From CAZUMW01 sp964621615 (GTDB lineage Bacteria; Desulfobacterota; WTBG01; CAIYCZ01; CAIRTM01), in the NCBI GenBank assembly GCA_964621615.1, contig CAZUMW010000017.1, positions 19,079 through 83,078 on the forward strand: DNA of 64,000 bases, written 5' to 3'. Position numbers and translations under genes: made by a program. The notes beneath the pieces are model-generated. The model had not been told where the DNA came from and ran no database searches. It was given only the letters and a program-made list of their open reading frames with translations. Shown here in pieces: positions 25,408-34,179 of the stretch. Within the stretch, counting starts at the first letter, position 1, and every line of letters begins with the position of its first letter.

Positions 25408-28374
25408 ATGAAAAAAACAATTAAATGGCTGCTTAAATTAGCTTTTACCATTTCTCTTTTTATTCTTATTTTCAACCCCCGGTTTTTCGGTATAGAAAAA
25501 CAGTTTATACCGGTGACCCTTGAGGATTTGTGGCGGGAAATCAAGGGGATCGATCTTTCCGTCTTTGTTCCCTGGGCTGCTGCCGCGTTGCTAATCAAGG
25601 CCTGCGGCATATTTTCCAGCATGCTCCGGTGGATGCTGCTGCTTAAGGGACAGGCCATAAAGCTTCCGTTCCGGCACCTGTTCGGAACGTTTCTGGTCGG
25701 CCGGTTTTTCGGTATGTTTCTCCCCAGCACCATCGGGCTTGACGGCTACCGGCTATACGATGTTGCAAAACACACCGGAAAAACAATCGAGTCCGCAACG
25801 GTAATACTCATTGAGAAGTTAACCGGTTTTATCGGGCTTACGTTTCTTGTGTTTTTAACCCTGCCGCTCGGACTCAGATTTTTGCCGATCAAGCCGGTTG
25901 TTTTGTGTGCAATACTTGCGGTGATGGCGTGCTTTATAATTTTTTCCTTTATGCTGCTGTTTAACCCGCGCATAATTCAGCTGCTGTTTGCAGTTGTCCC
26001 GTTTCCCGGCAAGCGTAAATTTCAGGATAAGCTCGATAAGCTGACAGCCGCGATTACCGCCTATAGCGGCCAGAAAATGCTTCTTGCAAAGGCACTGCTC
26101 CTCGGCTTCTGTGTCCACCTTGCAACATCGGTTATGTATTTTGCTACGGCGATGTCGGTTAATACGGCAAATGTTGATATTCTTGACATCCTTTTTGCAA
26201 GCCCGCTCATGATATACGGAACCGTAATCGGGCCGTCTATCGGCGGGGAAGGAATACGGGAAATTATTTTTGCGCTTATTCTCGGTGCAAAAGCAGGATC
26301 CGCCAAAGCGATTCTTTTTGCCCATCTTGGATTCTGGGTTGGCGAGGGCCTGAGCTTTGCCGGCGGGATCATCTATATGCTGCGCCCGGCTGAATACCGC
26401 CCGAAAACCGAGGATGTACAAAAAGTTGTGCAGAGCACAACCGTGCAGAAAGAGGCCCCGGTGCAGATTACCCCTGGCGTGGTGGATACGGTAAAGCGGA
26501 ACATGAAAAGCTGGCTTTATTCCGGGGCTGTTTCGGGAGTATGGGCGGGGTTTATTACCGGGGTTGTTGAGGCGGCCGTGGTGCTCGCCGCCTTTGACAA
26601 TCTTTTTGAAATGCAGGTGCTGTACTGGGCGCCTGCAGCATACGCATTGTTAGGAGCCGTGCTCGGCCTGGGAATCGGGGTGGCCGGCTGCGTTGTTTCG
26701 CTTTTTTCATCAAGGCCCTTTTCGCTGCCCCGGATTCAGGCCCTCGGCTTTGTTGCGGCGCTTACCCCCGTTCTGTTTGTCATTATCCGTTTTCGCATTG
26801 TCCGTGACATTCTGCATGAGCGTTCGCTTTCGGTCCCTGAGCAGGCCGGCATTGCCGCTGCTTTTTTAGTTCTTGCCCTTGCGCTGTATGCGATCCTCAG
26901 CCTGCTTTTGCATAAAAAGTTCTTTAAAATCCTGTTTTCAGGTCCCGGCGCACCGGTGCTGTGGGCGGTTTATTTTGTGGTTACGTTCGGCTATGCGCTG
27001 CTGGATTCATATTTCACCAATGATTCAGGGAGGGCGTATCAGACCTCACCGTTCGGCTCGATGCCTCCGGTGGTCCTGATTATGGCGGATGCGCTGCGCA
27101 CGGATCACATGTCCTGCTACGGCTACAAAAAAAGCATCACCCCCAACATAGACCGCTTTGCCGAAGACGGCATTTTATTTACCCACAATTTTGCACAATC
27201 CTCCTGGACAAAACCGCAGACAGCGTCGCTGCTGACATCTTTGTATCCCTCAACGCACAACACGTATCTTAAGCCTCATGTGCTGCCGGAGTCGGTTATA
27301 ACTATTGCAGAGGCGATGAGTGACATGGGGTATATAACCGGAGGAGTCGTCTCCAACATTAATCTTTCGCCCATTTTCAATTTTCATCAGGGGTTTGATT
27401 ATTACTGCTACCTTGCACCCGATTACTATTTTTACGCTGAGGAGTCATCGTCAAAGCTGTGCCTGTATAACCTGATGCGCCTGGTGAAAGCCCGCTTTTT
27501 ATCACGCAGGAAAAAAGTCAATCACTTTTACCAGGATGCGTCAGTCGTTAACCGTAAGACAACTGAGTGGCTTGACACGATTGAGGGGCAGCCGTTTTTC
27601 CTTTTTCAGCATTATATGGATCCGCATGATCCCTATTTTGCCCACCCCTATGACGGGAGATGCATCGCCCGGGTGAGCACGCCCAACCCGCCGCCCGAGA
27701 AGGCTGAAGAGATGCGGATGCTCTATGACCAGGATATTTACTACATGGATCAGCATTTCGGCATGCTTATGGACTATTTAAAGAGCAGGGGCCTGTATGA
27801 ATCAAGCCTTATCATATTTACCGCTGACCACGGTGAGGAATTTTATGACCACGGCGGCTGGTGGCACGGCACCGCGCTGTTCGAAGAGCAGATCAGGGTC
27901 CCCCTGATTGTGAAGCTGCCCGGAAACAGAAACGCCGGCCGCACTGACAGCCGTCTTATCAGAAGCATTGATGTGGCTCCCTTTATAATCAATGCCGCCG
28001 GCGGGGAAAAGCCTGAATCGATGCAGGGGGATTATTTTGTGCCTGCTGACCCCGAGTCCCATTGCGCTGAGGTGTTTGCAGAAGAGGATCATGAGCGCAA
28101 TGTCATAACCAGTATTCGTACCGACAGGTGGAAGCTTATCCTCACAAAAGAGGGGAGCCCGCGCATGCATGCCCCCGTACAGCTTTTCGATATTCGCGAA
28201 GACCCCGGAGAGAGAAGCAATGTTGCCGGGCAGTATCCTGATGTTGTCCGCATGCTTCAGGAGCAGCTGCAGAAGATAAAGCACGAGGCGCAGCGGCAGG
28301 CATACAAGGAGCAAAAGAAGAGCATAGACAGCCAAACGCAGGACAGGCTCAAGGCCCTCGGGTATGTCGAATAG
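25408..28374 (+). CDS. LPG-synthase-type membrane domain fused to a sulfatase-fold domain
   Basis: 988-aa fusion. Residues about 1-335 are the multi-TM lysylphosphatidylglycerol synthase/UPF0104 domain (GRFFGMFLPSTIGLDGYR, GPSIGGEGIREIIFA). Residues about 365-535 add about five more TM helices. The rest is an extracytoplasmic alkaline-phosphatase-superfamily domain annotated as sulfatase-like: LIMADALRTDHMSCYGY, NIDRFAEDG, MDPHDPY, FTADHGEEFYDHGGWWHG. The sulfatase CxPxR site is TKPQT here, with Thr601 in the nucleophile place, as in phosphoryl-transfer members such as LtaS/EptA. The start at ATG 25408 gives the natural N-terminus; an upstream GTG at 25354 adds 18 unlikely residues. It overlaps the next gene by 11 bp. 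Confidence 0.82.
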   Translation: MKKTIKWLLKLAFTISLFILIFNPRFFGIEKQFIPVTLEDLWREIKGIDLSVFVPWAAAALLIKACGIFSSMLRWMLLLKGQAIKLPFRHLFGTFLVGRFFGMFLPSTIGLDGYRLYDVAKHTGKTIESATVILIEKLTGFIGLTFLVFLTLPLGLRFLPIKPVVLCAILAVMACFIIFSFMLLFNPRIIQLLFAVVPFPGKRKFQDKLDKLTAAITAYSGQKMLLAKALLLGFCVHLATSVMYFATAMSVNTANVDILDILFASPLMIYGTVIGPSIGGEGIREIIFALILGAKAGSAKAILFAHLGFWVGEGLSFAGGIIYMLRPAEYRPKTEDVQKVVQSTTVQKEAPVQITPGVVDTVKRNMKSWLYSGAVSGVWAGFITGVVEAAVVLAAFDNLFEMQVLYWAPAAYALLGAVLGLGIGVAGCVVSLFSSRPFSLPRIQALGFVAALTPVLFVIIRFRIVRDILHERSLSVPEQAGIAAAFLVLALALYAILSLLLHKKFFKILFSGPGAPVLWAVYFVVTFGYALLDSYFTNDSGRAYQTSPFGSMPPVVLIMADALRTDHMSCYGYKKSITPNIDRFAEDGILFTHNFAQSSWTKPQTASLLTSLYPSTHNTYLKPHVLPESVITIAEAMSDMGYITGGVVSNINLSPIFNFHQGFDYYCYLAPDYYFYAEESSSKLCLYNLMRLVKARFLSRRKKVNHFYQDASVVNRKTTEWLDTIEGQPFFLFQHYMDPHDPYFAHPYDGRCIARVSTPNPPPEKAEEMRMLYDQDIYYMDQHFGMLMDYLKSRGLYESSLIIFTADHGEEFYDHGGWWHGTALFEEQIRVPLIVKLPGNRNAGRTDSRLIRSIDVAPFIINAAGGEKPESMQGDYFVPADPESHCAEVFAEEDHERNVITSIRTDRWKLILTKEGSPRMHAPVQLFDIREDPGERSNVAGQYPDVVRMLQEQLQKIKHEAQRQAYKEQKKSIDSQTQDRLKALGYVE

Positions 28375-30064
28375 TAATACGCTGCTTGTTATCGGCCTTG
28401 ACGGTGCAACCTGGGATGTGATGCTCCCCCTGTGCCGGCAGGGGCTGCTTCCCCATGTGAGCCGCCTGATGGAAACGGGCGCCTGGCAGGCCATGCGCTC
28501 GACGGCCCCCCCCATTACCTACCCCGCATGGACAACCCTCATGACCGGCACGAATCCGGGGAAGCACGGCATCTTTGATTTTACCGAGCGGGTGCCCGGC
28601 AGCGGGAGCGTGCGCTTTGTGAACGCCACGTTCCGCCGGCAGGAAGCCGTCTGGCAGGCGCTGAGCCGCGCAGGCCTTCGCGTCGGCATTATGGGCGTTC
28701 CGGTAACCTATCCCCCCGAACCGGTTAACGGCTTTATGGTCAGCGGGTTTGACTCCCCGGTGTCCCGGCGCATCGAACCCTCTTTTGTGTATCCGCGGGA
28801 GCTTTTTAAAGAGCTCACGCGCAGGGCAGGCGGTGATGTGATTTCAGATGTGCTGGAAACCTTCATGGATGAGTCCTGGTATGAGCGATCCTTGTCGGCG
28901 CTGCTGGACGATGTGCGGAAAAAAGCAGAAACAGCGCTTTATCTGTTTCGAAAAGAGCCATGGGACTGTTTTATGGTTGTTTTCGGGGCAACCGATACTG
29001 TAGCGCATCACTACTGGAAATTTTATGATCCCCGGTCGCCGCGATTTCAGAAAAGCGCGGCCCTGTCCAAAGCCGTTGCTCAGGTGTATCAGCAGATTGA
29101 CGCCATTATCGGCGCTTTTTTGAGCGCCTGCGAAAAGGATGCCGCTGTTATGCTTGTTTCCGATCACGGCTTCGGCGGCGTCGGAACCGCAGGCCTGTCG
29201 CTCAACCGCCGGCTGGAGGAGGCGGGGCTTCTGAGGCTTGGCGGGTATAATGCGTCAGCCGGGAGGCTTGTTCGTTATGTTCGGGAGGCCGTCCTTCGGT
29301 ATGCGCCGCACGCGGTGCTGGAAAAGCTGTTTAGAAGCCCGCTTCTGCATCTGGTACAGCGCGTTGAGGGGCGATCCCGCTCCGGCGGCATTGTGTGGCC
29401 GCACACCACTGCGTTTTCAGAAGAGCTGAATCATTTTCCTGCTGTTTACATTAATGTGCGCGGCAGAGAGCCGTACGGGACAGTATCCCCGGGCATGGAA
29501 TATGAATCAGTGCGGGATGCCGTGATCGGGCATATGCATGACTGGCATGACCCTGATACAGGCGCTCCGGTTGTACGGAGCGCCTGGAGGCGCGAGCAGC
29601 TGTACGAAGGGGCACAGGTGGGCCGTGCCCCGGATATTATTTTAGAGCTCAATGAGGATTGCGGATATTCCTATATGTGCCTTCCCTATACCCGCTTTCA
29701 AGAGCATGAGACCGTTAAGCGCTTCCCGCGGGACATGCTGACCGGCAACCGGCAGATGAGCATGAGCGGATCTCACCGGCTGGAGGGGATTTTCCTTGTT
29801 TCGGGAAGCCGGACACGCAGGGCGGGAAAATTGCCGCATCAGGTGGACATACAGGATATATGTCCGACTGTGCTGTCTTTTTTCGGCATCCCGGTGCCGG
29901 ATTATATTGATGGCCGCGCGATTCCGGTTTTTTGCGGGCAGCAGATACAGGCCGGGGCCGGGCGGGAAGAGCAGGTAGACGGCGGTGCTCATGAAACGCC
30001 ATATACACGGGAGCAGGAGAAGAAAATAGCACGCCGGCTTCGGAATCTGGGCTATATAGACTGA
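28364..30064 (+). CDS. Alkaline-phosphatase-superfamily phosphodiesterase (type I NPP-like)
   Basis: 566-aa protein of the type I phosphodiesterase/nucleotide pyrophosphatase family. Metal site VIGLDGATWDVM at the N-terminus; candidate nucleophile Thr in ITYPAWTTLMTGTNPGKHG; VFGATDTVAHHYWKF; LVSDHGFGG. There is no signal peptide or TM, so it appears cytosolic unless held to the membrane by its partner. It is translationally overlapped with the membrane fusion protein, suggesting a shared lipid-linked substrate. The substrate is not known. Confidence 0.8.
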   Translation: MSNSNTLLVIGLDGATWDVMLPLCRQGLLPHVSRLMETGAWQAMRSTAPPITYPAWTTLMTGTNPGKHGIFDFTERVPGSGSVRFVNATFRRQEAVWQALSRAGLRVGIMGVPVTYPPEPVNGFMVSGFDSPVSRRIEPSFVYPRELFKELTRRAGGDVISDVLETFMDESWYERSLSALLDDVRKKAETALYLFRKEPWDCFMVVFGATDTVAHHYWKFYDPRSPRFQKSAALSKAVAQVYQQIDAIIGAFLSACEKDAAVMLVSDHGFGGVGTAGLSLNRRLEEAGLLRLGGYNASAGRLVRYVREAVLRYAPHAVLEKLFRSPLLHLVQRVEGRSRSGGIVWPHTTAFSEELNHFPAVYINVRGREPYGTVSPGMEYESVRDAVIGHMHDWHDPDTGAPVVRSAWRREQLYEGAQVGRAPDIILELNEDCGYSYMCLPYTRFQEHETVKRFPRDMLTGNRQMSMSGSHRLEGIFLVSGSRTRRAGKLPHQVDIQDICPTVLSFFGIPVPDYIDGRAIPVFCGQQIQAGAGREEQVDGGAHETPYTREQEKKIARRLRNLGYID

Positions 30065-30144
30065 TTTTTGATTATTTTTATCTGCCCCGGGTTGTAAAAA
30101 ATACTTTTATTCCCTATATATGTAGCGGTGGAATAAATAAATTG

Positions 30145-30173
30145 TTGACAAGCGCACATGCGAGACGTATAAA
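30145..30173 (+). promoter_or_regulatory. Sigma-70 promoter of the TRL-like lipoprotein gene
   Basis: TTGACA (30145-30150), 17-bp spacer, TATAAA (30168-30173). Leader of about 140 nt. The gap at 30065-30317 otherwise holds only a purine-rich GAAAGGGGG at 30225-30233 followed by a 20-codon open frame, which I do not call. Confidence 0.65.
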
Positions 30174-30317
30174 ATTGATCATTGGAGTAATGTAATACAT
30201 ATCGAATTGTTTAAATTTTTCACAGAAAGGGGGTGACCGGGGCATATAGAGGTTCAGTAAAAAGCGTTGTTCACAGAACCGCAAAACATGAATGAAAAAC
30301 CATGGAGGAGGAATATT

Positions 30318-30662
30318 ATGAAAAAGTTACTGTGTCTTGCAATTGTTTCATTGTTTGCATTCTCTGCATGTGTCACAATGCATGACGCTGCGGTTCAGGG
30401 AAACCTGTACAGCGACGTGTGCGTAAAGAGTGAAATAGACACTGAAGCACATGCCCAAATGGTAGAGGGCAAAGCCTGCGCCAGGGGTATCATCGGTATC
30501 CTGACCGGTGACTGCAGCTACAAAGCGGCTCTGGCAGATGCTGTAGCCAAGGCAGGAGCAAAAGGCCTCAAAAACATTGTTGTAGACACGCACGTACGCA
30601 GCATCCTCGGTGGTATCTATGTTGAATATACGACAATCGTTCAGGGCGTTCCAATTAAGTAA
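30318..30662 (+). CDS. TRL-like small lipoprotein
   Basis: 114-aa lipoprotein with a signal ending at a lipobox (FSAC, Cys18). The mature part matches the TRL-like family in outline: VQGNLYSDV, a small-residue core KACARGIIGILTGDCSYKAAL, and AGAKGLKNIVVDTHVRSILGG. The function of this family is unknown. The start is ATG 30318 with a strong GGAGGAGG site; the frame extends to 30267 without one. It has its own promoter and terminator and is probably well expressed. It lies upstream of the CHASE4 kinase but is not in its operon. Confidence 0.78.
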   Translation: MKKLLCLAIVSLFAFSACVTMHDAAVQGNLYSDVCVKSEIDTEAHAQMVEGKACARGIIGILTGDCSYKAALADAVAKAGAKGLKNIVVDTHVRSILGGIYVEYTTIVQGVPIK

Positions 30663-30692
30663 TCCCTGAGCATCACGCCATTACCGTTTCAC

Positions 30693-30736
30693 AAACAGCG
30701 CCCGCCATGATATAACCGGCCGGGCGCTGTTTTGTT
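30693..30736 (+). terminator. Intrinsic terminator after the TRL-like gene
   Basis: 12-bp stem AAACAGCGCCCG (30693-30704) / CGGGCGCTGTTT (30721-30732) with a 16-nt loop, ending in a T-rich run. Confidence 0.75.
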
Positions 30737-30907
30737 TCCTGAGCGCCGGCTTCTCACCGGCAGGATCTGAATGCCCCCGCAGGATGCAAAACTTGATATC
30801 GTGAATATTTTAATTCATAATTAATTGATAAAAATCAACCGGGCGGGCTGTTTGTGTGCTGCTTTGCGCGCCCGCGCACCGGTCAACCACGGCATACGAT
30901 ATTTTCA

Positions 30908-33880
30908 ATGAAAATACAGACAAAAATCACTCTGCTTCTTTTGCTCATCATCGGGCTTTTTTTTGCCGGGCTGGTTTTTATAAAAGAATATGAAAGCCGG
31001 CGAGAAGAGCTTCTTCTGAAAAACAAAATTTATGACAAAAACACGCTGTACGACAAAATAGCCCGTCTTGATGAAGCCTCCCTTTATATGTTCGCCTATG
31101 ATTACAGCAACCGCAATGATATGGTTGCGTTTGTGTCACAGCCGGACCCGGCCTGGGCTGCGCAATACATAGACAGGGTCCTTCCCAGCTTCAAAGTGAG
31201 CGCGGTGTGGATCTATGATACTGATTTTAAGCGGGTTTATTATTCCTGCGACGAAGGCGCGGGTGCAGCGCTCGATGCATTGCCCACCGGAGATGAGTTT
31301 TTTGATTCCGTTTTTGCACGCAGCTATTTCCGCCATTTTTTTCTTATGACGTCAGCGGGCCTTATGGAGATCCGCAGCGCTCCCATACAGCCCTATAGCG
31401 ATAAAGAGCGCCGGACCGCTCCGCGCGGCTATCTTTTTGCCGGCAGGCTCTGGAGCGAGGACTATCTGCAGCATATGTCAGTGCTGACGGAAAGCTCCAT
31501 AGAGCTGTATCCGATTGCCGGCAGGCGGATACACGAAGCGCGCTATAATCAGGAGAAAGGCGTTATCACGTTTTCGCGCATAGCGCAAGGCTGGAACAAG
31601 AAGCCGATCATGCATATCCGGGTTACCAGCGAAACGCCGATAACCAGGGAGCTGCACAAGACCTCCCGAAAGCAGCTTGTGCTGCTGCTGGTTTTTGTCT
31701 GCCTTGTAATTGTGTTAATGTCGAGCCTCCTTATTGTGTGGGTGAATGTTCCGCTGAAGAAAATCTCTAAAAGCCTGCATCTGGAAACCCCTTCTATAAT
31801 AGAGGGGCTTACCGCATCAAAGTCCGAATTCGGCAATCTTGCTCAGCTCATTTTGCGCTTTTTCCGTCAAAAAACCGAACTGACCCGCGAAATAGATGAG
31901 CGCCATCGGGCCGAGCACGCCCTGCGCGATGCGCTCAGGGCTTCTCAGCGCAGCGAGGCAGAGACATCGGCCCTCCTTACGGCATCCCGGGCGGTCCTCG
32001 AGTACCATGATTTTCCGGATTCTGCACAGGCTATTCTGGATTCGTGCAAAAAAGTAAGCGGTGCTGCTGACGGATTTATTGCTGAGGTTTCGGAAAATAG
32101 CGATGGGGAAAAATATGTGTGCGCCGACAGAAGGGCCCTTTCGCCTGGGGGAATATGTGCCAGAGCCTGTGCATCCGGTCTGCCCTGCTTTATCAATGAT
32201 CACTTATCGCTTAATATCGATTCTGCCGGAACAGTTGCAAACGCACTGTGTGCGCCTTTGCAGATTCGCGGCTCTGTGGAAGCGCTGCTTGTGCTGACAA
32301 ACAAGCCGGATGGGTTCACGGATAATGATCTGCGCATGGGGGCTGCATTCAGCGAGCTTGCATCCGTCGCGCTTCTGAACAGCAGAACCCTGGAGTCGCT
32401 TGAAGCCAGCGAGGAGCGGTTCCGCTCTGTTGTGGAAACTGCCCCGGATGCTATTATAACAGTTACCAATGAGGGTACGATTGTTTTCTGGAACAAGGGC
32501 GCCGAAATGATTTTCGGACACAGTGCCGGGGAGGTCATCGGGCGTGAAGCAACGCTGATGCTTCCTGAGCGGCTGCACTCGCGCTATTATAGCAAATTGG
32601 CCCGCATGCTTTCAGGTGAGGGGCTGCCCGATGATGCAGAAACCCGCCCCGTAGAGATTATGGGCCTCAGAAACACGGGCGAGGAATTTCCCATGGAGCT
32701 GTCCCAGGCGAAGTGGAAGAGCCGGGAAGGCGCGTTTGTTACCGTTATAGCCCGGGATATATCCGAGCGAAAGCGGGCCGAAGAAGATTTGCGAAAAAGC
32801 GAAAAGCGGTTTCGGGATATTGTTGAGCACTCGCTTACCGGTCGGTTTATTGTTCAAAATGACCGCGTAGTGTATATGAATCAGGAGCAGATGCGGCTTT
32901 TCAGCGGTATAGCCGGTACATTTTCGTTTAATGACAGCGAGCATATTCACCCCGACGATCTTGAAAAAGTCAGGGCTTTTTACCGTGATGTGCTTTCGGG
33001 TGCATCTCAGGCGCGCGATGTCGATTTTCGCTTTTTTGCCGATGGAATCGATTCCGGCACAAGGAGCATGCGATGGGTCAATTGCCGGGCAGCTGTCATA
33101 GAATACGAGGGAAAGGAATCCCTGTTTGTCAATATGATGGATATTACCCGTATTATGGAGCTGGAGCAGCTCGTGCGCGTACAGGACAAAATGGCCTCTC
33201 TGGGGCGCATTGCCGCGGGCATTGCCCACGAGATAAGAAATCCCCTTACCGGCATAAATTCATATCTGTACTCTTTGCGCCTTGTGTGCGAGCGGCTTTC
33301 CGGCCGGGACGGTGACGGCGCTGTCGTGAAGGATATAATCGGGGAGATTGAAAGCGCATCCAACAAGATTGAGGCGGTTATCAGGAGGGTTATGGACTTT
33401 GCAAAGCCCGGCACGCCGAAGCTCGTGCCGGTCGACTTGAACGAGCCGATTCAGGACGCGCTGAGCTTATGTGCGGTCACGCTTCGCAAAAGCAGCATTC
33501 AGGTGGAAACAGACTGTGCCGGGCGGCTGCCGCTTTGTAATGCGGATCGGCATATGATCGAGCAGGTGGTGCTCAACTTTATCAATAATGCCATTCAGGC
33601 CCTGGAGGGTGCACAGGAAGAGAAAAAAATCGGAATCATGTCATATGCAGAGCAGGATTCGATTCTTATCGCTGTCTCCGACAGCGGGCCCGGTATTTCC
33701 CGGGAGGAACGGGATAAAATATTTGACCCGTTTTACACGACGAAAAGCGACGGCTCGGGTATCGGGCTGAGCCTGTCTCAGCGCATCGTGGTCGACCATG
33801 GGGGAACCGTGCAGGTCGGCACAAGCCGGTGGGGCGGTGCGGAGTTCCGGATAAAGCTTCCGGCTGCGGCGGATGTGTAG
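30908..33880 (+). CDS. CHASE4-GAF-PAS-PAS sensor histidine kinase
   Basis: 990-aa membrane kinase. TM1 at 7-24, CHASE4-like periplasmic domain at about 25-255, TM2 at about 256-278, coiled linker, GAF-like at about 350-495, PAS at about 500-620, PAS at about 630-745, HisKA with His774 (AGIAHEIRNPLTG), HATPase with NFINNAIQALE and SDSGPGI. No receiver domain. ATG 30908 is chosen because the resulting N-terminus (MKIQTKITLL) aligns with MKVQTKISLL of the paralogue at 3079-6099; a GTG at 30854 would add 18 residues. A sigma-54 response regulator follows 299 bp later and is its likely partner. Confidence 0.9.
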   Translation: MKIQTKITLLLLLIIGLFFAGLVFIKEYESRREELLLKNKIYDKNTLYDKIARLDEASLYMFAYDYSNRNDMVAFVSQPDPAWAAQYIDRVLPSFKVSAVWIYDTDFKRVYYSCDEGAGAALDALPTGDEFFDSVFARSYFRHFFLMTSAGLMEIRSAPIQPYSDKERRTAPRGYLFAGRLWSEDYLQHMSVLTESSIELYPIAGRRIHEARYNQEKGVITFSRIAQGWNKKPIMHIRVTSETPITRELHKTSRKQLVLLLVFVCLVIVLMSSLLIVWVNVPLKKISKSLHLETPSIIEGLTASKSEFGNLAQLILRFFRQKTELTREIDERHRAEHALRDALRASQRSEAETSALLTASRAVLEYHDFPDSAQAILDSCKKVSGAADGFIAEVSENSDGEKYVCADRRALSPGGICARACASGLPCFINDHLSLNIDSAGTVANALCAPLQIRGSVEALLVLTNKPDGFTDNDLRMGAAFSELASVALLNSRTLESLEASEERFRSVVETAPDAIITVTNEGTIVFWNKGAEMIFGHSAGEVIGREATLMLPERLHSRYYSKLARMLSGEGLPDDAETRPVEIMGLRNTGEEFPMELSQAKWKSREGAFVTVIARDISERKRAEEDLRKSEKRFRDIVEHSLTGRFIVQNDRVVYMNQEQMRLFSGIAGTFSFNDSEHIHPDDLEKVRAFYRDVLSGASQARDVDFRFFADGIDSGTRSMRWVNCRAAVIEYEGKESLFVNMMDITRIMELEQLVRVQDKMASLGRIAAGIAHEIRNPLTGINSYLYSLRLVCERLSGRDGDGAVVKDIIGEIESASNKIEAVIRRVMDFAKPGTPKLVPVDLNEPIQDALSLCAVTLRKSSIQVETDCAGRLPLCNADRHMIEQVVLNFINNAIQALEGAQEEKKIGIMSYAEQDSILIAVSDSGPGISREERDKIFDPFYTTKSDGSGIGLSLSQRIVVDHGGTVQVGTSRWGGAEFRIKLPAAADV

Positions 33881-33934
33881 CTGCCGCCGGAACAAAGTGA
33901 GCGCCTCTGAAAAAATGTATGGCTTTGGAATTGA

Positions 33935-34110
33935 ACTGCCACCGGCTACAAGTCGGTGGATTTAGTACCCCGCTGAAGCGGGCTAAAGGGAAAACACATA
34001 CCTGCAAAAATTCTCCTGAGGGTGAGCACCTTAAATAAACAGCAAATCCTGAGTTAATAATCATTCTTCGCCTAAAGGCGAGGGTTTTAGACCCCGAAGG
34101 AGACAATAAC
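33935..34110. repeat. REP-like intergenic hairpin cluster
   Basis: Three compact hairpins between the kinase and its regulator: CCACCG/CGGTGG (33939-33959), CCCGC-TGAA-GCGGG (33969-33982) and TCGCC-TAAA-GGCGA (34068-34081), each next to TTTAG/CTAAA-type words. They look like REP elements of the kind mobilised by RAYT (Y1-type) transposases. They fill most of the 299-bp gap and no gene is present. Confidence 0.55.
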
Positions 34111-34179
34111 AGCCGTTCATGAGTACAAAAATGGTTTTCATATACTTTTTTATGGGAATTATCGAAGAGGTCCGTTTCC

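Noticed and set aside
30233..30295. 20-codon open frame starting GTG directly after GAAAGGGGG, possible leader peptide
   Set aside because: The purine tract is too close to the GTG for normal initiation and the peptide has no attenuator-like codon bias.
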